Shown: piece after piece, positions 13,030 to 16,913 of the stretch
Layout: each line of letters begins with the position of its first letter
Position numbering within the stretch: position 1 is the stretch's first letter
From: CAZNER01 sp964572065
Lineage (GTDB): Bacteria; Patescibacteriota; Dojkabacteria; JAHIVN01
Assembly (NCBI GenBank): GCA_964572065.1
Contig: CAZNER010000042.1
Location: 1 to 16,913, forward strand
Length of the DNA stretch: 16,913 nucleotides
Direction of reading: 5' to 3'
The notes under the pieces: model-generated
Seen by the model: the letters and a program-made list of their open reading frames with translations, nothing else
The model's database searches: none
What the model was told of the DNA's origin: nothing
Translations under genes and position numbers: made by a program

Positions 13030-13692
13030 TTATTCAAATACATACATTCCACTATGTTTTGTCATAACCGCAGGATCAACATACACATTAAAACCTAAAT
13101 CCATTAAAGTTTTACAAACATAATAATCTTCAGACAGATAATCATTGTCAACCACGCCTACTTTAAAAATATCATACATTTTTATGTTAGGGTCATAGTG
13201 TCCCCGTGTATGAGGATTTGGATAATATACATCATTATCATCTACGGCTTTGGCAACTAAAGCATTAACAGCTCTTCTAGATAACATAAAAACAGCTGTT
13301 CCAACTTTATTAGTAGTTATTAGACCATCCTCTTCACCTAAATTTTTACCAACATTATAGATAGCATCGCCTGTCTGTTTGTTTTTACCCTTTAATGGAA
13401 CGGCGGCACCAATAACATCTTTCTCATGAGACAGCAACCTTATCAAACCTTGAGCTGATAAACTTATATCAGCATCAAGAAAAAGTAAATGTGTATAATT
13501 CATTGTCCCATAAAAATATGATATTATAGTGTTCCTTGCTCTTGTTATTAAACTTTCATTACCTATTGTCATAATTGTAACAGGAACTTTATGTTGTTGA
13601 AAGTCTAATATTGAATGTAAATAGTCAGAATGCAATTGACTATTGTAACACGGTGTTCCTATAAATAAATTTACCTTTATTTCCTTTTCCAT
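13030..13692 (-). CDS. GT-A fold glycosyltransferase, 220 aa
   Basis: Transfers a sugar from a nucleotide-sugar donor. It opens with the strand-loop VNLFIGTPCYN (7-17). RARNTIISYF (51-60) is the conserved region before the metal-binding DxD motif, seen as FLDADIS (71-77, D73 and D75). Later GTAVFMLSRRA (131-141), the acceptor-side acidic pair SEDYYVCKTLMDLGF (187-201, E188/D189) and a terminal VDPAVMTKHSG (205-215) complete the pattern of a phage group of GT-A enzymes. It has no membrane helix and starts at ATG 13692 with AAGGAG. The target could be modified DNA bases, virion protein or a host glycan. The adjacent deoxyribosyltransferase-like gene makes DNA or nucleotides attractive but unproven. 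Confidence 0.88.
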   Translation of the reverse strand: MEKEIKVNLFIGTPCYNSQLHSDYLHSILDFQQHKVPVTIMTIGNESLITRARNTIISYFYGTMNYTHLLFLDADISLSAQGLIRLLSHEKDVIGAAVPLKGKNKQTGDAIYNVGKNLGEEDGLITTNKVGTAVFMLSRRAVNALVAKAVDDNDVYYPNPHTRGHYDPNIKMYDIFKVGVVDNDYLSEDYYVCKTLMDLGFNVYVDPAVMTKHSGMYVFE

Positions 13693-13702
13693 TTAAATCT
13701 CC

Positions 13703-14506
13703 TTATTCTGTTATTGGTATAATATTTCCATAACCTTTTACCCAACCATCACCATCTCTGGCTATTATAGTTTTTGATTCAGTATCTACTGTTTCTACTT
13801 CATAAGCGCCTGAGCCGCTAACTACCGCGTTTGAGTCTATATTCCAATCTGATTCATTTAAAACTATAATTCTAGCAGTATCACTTTTTGTACCTTTAAT
13901 TTTATTAACCATATTAGGATCTTCATCATATACAAAATTTCTTATTTGTGCCGAAACTTTATGATATGAACTTCCACTACCATAATTTTGAACACCATAT
14001 ATATATCTATAAGATGTTGTAGGACAACCAGTTCTTGTAATAGTTTTTTGTAAATTAGTTCTACCAACATCAGTATACAATTTTCCAGTAAGAGTGCTTC
14101 CTGATCTAATTATAGTTATATATCGTGTGTCATTATAACTAAAACTGAAATAACTTGGACTCCAAGTATTAACTCCTTCAACACGATGAAAAAGCATTCC
14201 TTTGTATATCGGACCTAAACTATAATACTGAACAGCTAACCCAATTTCTTCTTGTACTTGAGACAAACCTCCTATCTCATTACTAAGTGCCCAAACTTGA
14301 ATAAATGAACCTGTACTTTGTGCATTATAGGGACGTAATGTAAATTGATGTTCTAAATCAGTACCAAATCTATCGACACCATAATCTTTATAGACATAAC
14401 TAGGATTGGTTCTATCTAATTGCGCATCTATTTGTGTAGCTGTTTTAGTGATTTTAGAATCAGGATCTACTTCTGTAAATGTTGTAAAATCATCAGCATA
14501 AGACAT
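13703..14506 (-). CDS. Probable virion protein with lectin-like beta-sandwich, 267 aa
   Basis: Almost all beta-prone and rich in Ser, Thr, Tyr and Gly. The central part (about 45-195) has the layout of a LamG/concanavalin-A-like sandwich: hydrophobic strands alternating with polar loops (FSFSYNDTRYITIIRSG, then LTGKLYTD), and an expected internal Y-I-Y-G strand. The C-terminal 70 residues (KSDTARIIVLNESDW..., ...AYEVETVD..., IIARDGDGWVKGYGNIIPI) form a second small beta module common at the end of phage structural proteins. I infer a decoration, tail or receptor-facing role. It starts at ATG 14506 with AAAGGAG about eleven bases upstream. Confidence 0.7.
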   Translation of the reverse strand: MSYADDFTTFTEVDPDSKITKTATQIDAQLDRTNPSYVYKDYGVDRFGTDLEHQFTLRPYNAQSTGSFIQVWALSNEIGGLSQVQEEIGLAVQYYSLGPIYKGMLFHRVEGVNTWSPSYFSFSYNDTRYITIIRSGSTLTGKLYTDVGRTNLQKTITRTGCPTTSYRYIYGVQNYGSGSSYHKVSAQIRNFVYDEDPNMVNKIKGTKSDTARIIVLNESDWNIDSNAVVSGSGAYEVETVDTESKTIIARDGDGWVKGYGNIIPITE

Positions 14507-14512
14507 TTATCA

Positions 14513-15481
14513 TTATTCTCCTTTGTCTTCTATATACAAAAAATCTTCGGAAATCAAAGTCTTTATACCCAACCTCTCCATAGCATATTTATATTCATCT
14601 TTAAATTCATCATACATCCTATCCAAGAAGTCATATAATAATTTTATATTTAGATTTTCTCCATTAGCAGATCTATTTTCGACTTCGTTTAAATATCCTC
14701 TTACTAATGAATAAGCAGTATGTGGATTAACTCCATACTGTTCTAAATACTCATGCGTTCCTACATTTAATTTACCTGTCATTTCCACATCACGAATTGC
14801 GTGTAAAAATGCTGTTTTAACATGTTCCTCTATTTCTGCCTGCTCCATATCTCCTTCATCCCACTGATCGGGAATGTTATATGATTCTTTAATCTCATTA
14901 TAAGATTCTTGATACATTCCTATCTCTTTTAAAGCGCCTTCAATATAAATATTAGAATCACTTACATCAGCAGCTAGTTTCTGAATCTTTATATCAAGTT
15001 CTTGTAGATCAAAATCAAGCATCGTTACATCATCTTCAACATAAGTCTGACCTGATTCTGCTTTATGTATTTTTTCTAATAGTAATTTCTTTTTATAAAG
15101 ATTTCTATCTAGCTCAACTTTATTTTCACGGAGTTTAAAAATGTTTTCTTTAAGAGCACTTCGCTTTCTTTCAATTTTAGCTAGACATTGTTTCATTCTT
15201 CGGTAGGGTGATTGAGCTATCATATGAAGGGACATTAACTTTCCAGTAGCTTGAGAATTCTGCTTACCGAAAACTCTTGTGGCTCTATTTATTTCTGGCA
15301 TTCGTTCTGCTACTAAAGCCAATTTTTCTTGGGTAAACGTTTTAAAATCAATTAGATCTTTGGCATTTGGATCTGCTCCGCGAGTCGCGATTTGCATATA
15401 AACATTATCTTTATCAATCAATTCTTCTACTTTTAGTGTTAGATCTCTAATCTCATTAGCACTAATTAAATCTTTAGACAT
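14513..15481 (-). CDS. Coiled-coil protein, 322 aa, unknown
   Basis: Almost entirely helical. Residues about 95-200 are a strong heptad coiled coil with IERKRSALKENIF, KLRENKVELDRNL and YKKKLLLEKIHKAE. A conserved-looking acidic region and a helical C-terminal domain (about 215-322) with HAIRDVEMTGKLNVGTHEYL and YSLVRGYLNEV follow. It has no enzyme motif, signal peptide or membrane segment. It starts at ATG 15481, two bases after the stop of the small upstream gene, with AAGGA in that gene's last codons. Next comes a lectin-like probable virion gene, so a structural or scaffold role is possible. The family is not recognised. Confidence 0.75.
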   Translation of the reverse strand: MSKDLISANEIRDLTLKVEELIDKDNVYMQIATRGADPNAKDLIDFKTFTQEKLALVAERMPEINRATRVFGKQNSQATGKLMSLHMIAQSPYRRMKQCLAKIERKRSALKENIFKLRENKVELDRNLYKKKLLLEKIHKAESGQTYVEDDVTMLDFDLQELDIKIQKLAADVSDSNIYIEGALKEIGMYQESYNEIKESYNIPDQWDEGDMEQAEIEEHVKTAFLHAIRDVEMTGKLNVGTHEYLEQYGVNPHTAYSLVRGYLNEVENRSANGENLNIKLLYDFLDRMYDEFKDEYKYAMERLGIKTLISEDFLYIEDKGE

Positions 15482-15483
15482 AA

Positions 15484-15717
15484 CTATAATCCTTCCCTTT
15501 CTAAAAATATTCTCATTATATCTTCTAACATGTAAAGATCCCCTTCTTCAACAACATACTCTGGCCAGATCTGCATTACCCCATTAGCAAGATGATTCCA
15601 AATTACCATAATCGGAACCCCATTCCAAACTGTGTTAATAAATGATTGCAGGCCTGTCGAGCTTTTTAAACTCATTAACTGTTCCGCCGCATATAAATTC
15701 GTGAGAGTTATTGCCAT
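15484..15717 (-). CDS. Small protein, 77 aa, unknown; first gene after the repeat array
   Basis: It starts MAITLTNLYAAEQL and is helix-prone with aromatic-rich inner segments (NTVWNGVPIMVIWNHL) and an acidic C-terminus. It has no clear transmembrane segment or motif. It is the first gene of the long minus-strand series after the 15769-15900 repeats. The start at ATG 15717 is uncertain: the only strong SD (AAGGAG) is about 25 bases upstream, and just a weak GGA precedes the ATG. Leaderless-like or structured initiation, or a rare start codon upstream, is possible. The function is unknown. Confidence 0.6.
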   Translation of the reverse strand: MAITLTNLYAAEQLMSLKSSTGLQSFINTVWNGVPIMVIWNHLANGVMQIWPEYVVEEGDLYMLEDIMRIFLEREGL

Positions 15718-15768
15718 TGTTCCAGGAAATCTTTTTAATTTTACTCCTTGAAATTTAAATCTACTGTT

Positions 15769-15817
15769 TTGTTATTATATAAACTGCTTTGTTATTATAT
15801 AATTGTATTGTTATTAT
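15769..15817. repeat. Three ~20-bp spaced copies of TTGTTATTAT
   Basis: TTGTTATTAT occurs at 15769, 15789 and 15808, spaced 20 and 19 bases, about two helical turns. On the minus strand two of the copies carry a perfect TATAAT (15774-15779 and 15794-15799) without a matching -35. The stretch is AT-rich and non-coding. It could be binding sites for one protein along one face of the helix, an unwinding element, or activator-dependent promoters. Confidence 0.6.
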
Positions 15818-15820
15818 GTT

Positions 15821-15871
15821 TTGCACTATTTGCAACTATTCGGTATAATAGTTGCACTATTTGCAACTATT
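15821..15871. repeat. Perfect 20-bp direct repeat with inverted half-sites
   Basis: A 20-base unit (TTGCACTATTTGCAACTATT) occurs at 15821-15840 and again without mismatch at 15852-15871. The second copy is part of a perfect 10-bp inverted repeat, AATAGTTGCA (15847-15856) and TGCAACTATT (15862-15871). TGCAACTAT is thus repeated in both orientations, as in iterons or operators. Confidence 0.7.
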
Positions 15872-15877
15872 GTTATA

Positions 15878-16372
15878 TTATAGTTGCAATAATTGCAACT
15901 GTTCTTTATAATGTTCATCCATTGTGGCATCATATTCATCAGCTCGAACTTCCATTCTATGCTTTTTTGCCTTAAGTGCTTTTGGAGCAAAATACTCATC
16001 AAAGAATAATACTTCTTTATTATTTTTCAAATATCCTAACTGATAAATTATTTTCCTTCCACTTTTGTGCTTTTTAATAATTCCCATTTTAACTAATTTT
16101 TTTGTATGCCTACTTACCCAACTTTTATTAGGTTCGCCATTTTTATGAAACTTCTTACAGTTCTTGGCTATATTTTCTACACTATATGAAGCACACAACC
16201 AACCTTCTGCCATTAAATATTTATGATATATCCATTTTGCTCCTGGGGCTTCACTCCATCCCCTTATAATTTGTCCTGCTAAAAACATCCATATACCAAA
16301 GCCGGGTGTACATATAAATTCAGCAAATTCTGGACATCTTGTGTATTCATTCTCTATTCTTATATGAGCCAT
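15878..16372 (-). CDS. Winged-helix DNA-binding protein, possible replication initiator or regulator, 164 aa
   Basis: A helix-turn-helix with wing lies at about 63-113: SVENIAKNCKK, then NKSWVSRHTKKLVKMGIIKK as recognition helix, and a wing ending GRKIIYQLGY. The N-terminal 60 residues are aromatic-rich (FICTPGFGIWMFLAG), and a basic helix with acidic tail follows. The last six residues, LQLLQL, are encoded by the TTGCAA repeats, so the gene runs into the repeat array. It is preceded by its own promoter (16390-16417). An initiator or repressor gene adjoining its own iterons or operators is a known arrangement, and this is the natural reading here. It starts at ATG 16372 with AAAGG. MarR-like regulation is the alternative. 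Confidence 0.75.
   Translation of the reverse strand: MAHIRIENEYTRCPEFAEFICTPGFGIWMFLAGQIIRGWSEAPGAKWIYHKYLMAEGWLCASYSVENIAKNCKKFHKNGEPNKSWVSRHTKKLVKMGIIKKHKSGRKIIYQLGYLKNNKEVLFFDEYFAPKALKAKKHRMEVRADEYDATMDEHYKEQLQLLQL
15882..15900. repeat. Perfect 19-base palindrome AGTTGCAAT-A-ATTGCAACT
   Basis: Nine-base arms with a single central base, made from the same TTGCAA core as the adjoining direct repeats. It overlaps the last codons of the winged-helix gene (15878-16372). It is a plausible binding site for a dimer. Confidence 0.65.
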
Positions 16373-16389
16373 TCACCTTTCCCTATCCT

Positions 16390-16417
16390 AATATAATCAT
16401 TAATTTTGATTTGTCAA
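16390..16417 (-). promoter_or_regulatory. Sigma-70-type promoter of the winged-helix gene
   Basis: On the minus strand a consensus TTGACA (16412-16417) is followed after 16 bases by TATATT (16390-16395), about 17 bases before the winged-helix ATG and close to its AAAGG SD. It lies in the 55-base gap after the methionine aminopeptidase stop. It is the clearest promoter of the window, so the winged-helix gene is probably read separately from the upstream gene. The short 5' leader is unusual but possible. Confidence 0.7.
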
Positions 16418-16427
16418 GTATTTTTTT

Positions 16428-16913
16428 TTACTTTTTTGTTAATATAATTGGTCCATTATTTGTAATTGCTATTGTATGTTCAAACTCTGCTACCAAACCC
16501 CCATCCAATGTTCGAACCGTCCATCCATTAGAATCAATTTTATTTTTATAACTCTTTTCTGCTATTATAGGTTCTATAGCAACCACCATACCCTCTTTCA
16601 ATAAAATACCTTCATTAGGTTTGCCGTAGTTTAATATTTGTGGGGCCTCGTGTAAATTTTTACCCACCCCATGACCTGTGTAATTTCTTACCGGATCAAA
16701 TCCCGCTTCTTCTGCTGTTGTCTGAATTGTATTTGAAATATCTCCAATCCTATTTCCAGGAACAGCTTTTTCTATTGCCTTATATAAACATTTTTCTGAT
16801 ATATCTATTAATTTTTTTGCGGTTGAGGAAACTTTTCCAACCGCAGCTGTAAAACAAGAATCACCATACCAACCATCATATAAAGCACCGTAATCAACCT
16901 TTATTATATCACC
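16428..16913 (-). CDS. map: Methionine aminopeptidase type I, 5' end outside the window
   Basis: Removes the initiator methionine from nascent proteins. Only the last 161 residues (of about 250) are present. All five metal-binding residues of the family are visible: the Asp in KVDYGAL, the Asp in WYGDSCF, the His in TGHGVGKNL, the Glu in VAIEPI and the Glu in AEFEHT. NLHEAPQILNYG carries the conserved active-site His. The frame is continuous, so the enzyme should be active if complete. It runs in the same direction as the phage genes and ends 55 bases before the winged-helix gene. Methionine aminopeptidase is uncommon in phages. It may be a phage acquisition, or mark the edge of host or plasmid DNA. 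Confidence 0.93.
   Translation of the reverse strand, partial: GDIIKVDYGALYDGWYGDSCFTAAVGKVSSTAKKLIDISEKCLYKAIEKAVPGNRIGDISNTIQTTAEEAGFDPVRNYTGHGVGKNLHEAPQILNYGKPNEGILLKEGMVVAIEPIIAEKSYKNKIDSNGWTVRTLDGGLVAEFEHTIAITNNGPIILTKK

Noticed and set aside
15769..15900. CRISPR array
   Set aside because: Repeats are short, of two families, partly palindromic, and separated by 10 bases or so, without spacer-length unique sequence.
16418..16440. Terminator after methionine aminopeptidase (run of A/T)
   Set aside because: The homopolymer run has no GC-rich stem before it and overlaps the last codons and the -35 region of the next gene's promoter.
1..16913. tRNA genes
   Set aside because: No cloverleaf with a GTTCRANNC T-arm could be found in the short intergenic gaps.

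Overview
This is a gene-dense, AT-rich stretch of a tailed double-stranded DNA phage (Caudoviricetes type) or phage-plasmid. Every recognisable gene lies on the minus strand, so transcription runs from right (16913) to left (1). The decisive marker is a complete large terminase (1206-2951) directly preceded by a candidate small terminase. Strong Shine-Dalgarno sequences (AAGGAG/GGAGG) stand before almost every start, several starts are TTG, and TGA, TAA and TAG all act as stops. The host therefore uses the standard bacterial code and SD initiation. I cannot name the host. The low GC and SD use fit Firmicutes, but the Phe-terminated beta-rich end of the 321-residue protein would also fit a low-GC diderm.

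Layout in the direction of transcription. (a) 16913-15878: the C-terminal two thirds of a type I methionine aminopeptidase, then a good sigma-70 promoter and a winged-helix DNA-binding protein. (b) 15900-15718: an AT-rich non-coding region packed with two families of short repeats and palindromes, a candidate replication origin or operator that starts the next long transcription unit. (c) 15717-13703: a small unknown protein, a coiled-coil protein and a lectin-fold-like probable virion protein. (d) 13692-11631: a GT-A glycosyltransferase, a complete ClpP, a nucleoside deoxyribosyltransferase-like enzyme and a DUF6899-like protein. (e) 11628-9863: a coiled-coil protein paired with an actin-like ATPase. 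(f) 9845-8797: an amidase endolysin, a small membrane protein that could be a holin, and a cold-shock protein. (g) 8705-7018: a zinc-ribbon protein bracketed by inverted repeats, a DIP1984-like coiled coil and small proteins. (h) 7007-4214: nucleotide metabolism, with a dNMP kinase, a small P-loop kinase/ATPase and an HD phosphohydrolase interspersed with small conserved phage proteins. (i) 4212-1206: a DNA-packaging block of zinc ribbon, AT-hook/NUMOD3-like protein, TerS candidate and TerL. (j) 1167-1: a membrane-anchored coiled-coil/beta protein and the start of what may be a structural block.

The genes suggest a fairly large lytic-type phage that makes its own nucleotides, possibly modifies DNA or a glycan (glycosyltransferase, deoxyribosyltransferase and kinase), interferes with host proteostasis (ClpP, methionine aminopeptidase, cold-shock protein), and may position its DNA with an actin-like filament. 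No integrase, transposase, tRNA or CRISPR array was seen. The most unusual items are the repeat array at 15769-15900, the inverted-repeat bracket around the zinc-ribbon gene (7853-7871 and 8773-8791), a recurring hairpin motif at gene junctions (1177-1198 and 12997-13018), a twin-CX3C small protein with no ordinary start codon (5881-6039), and an actin-like ATPase lacking the usual phosphate-2 aspartate.
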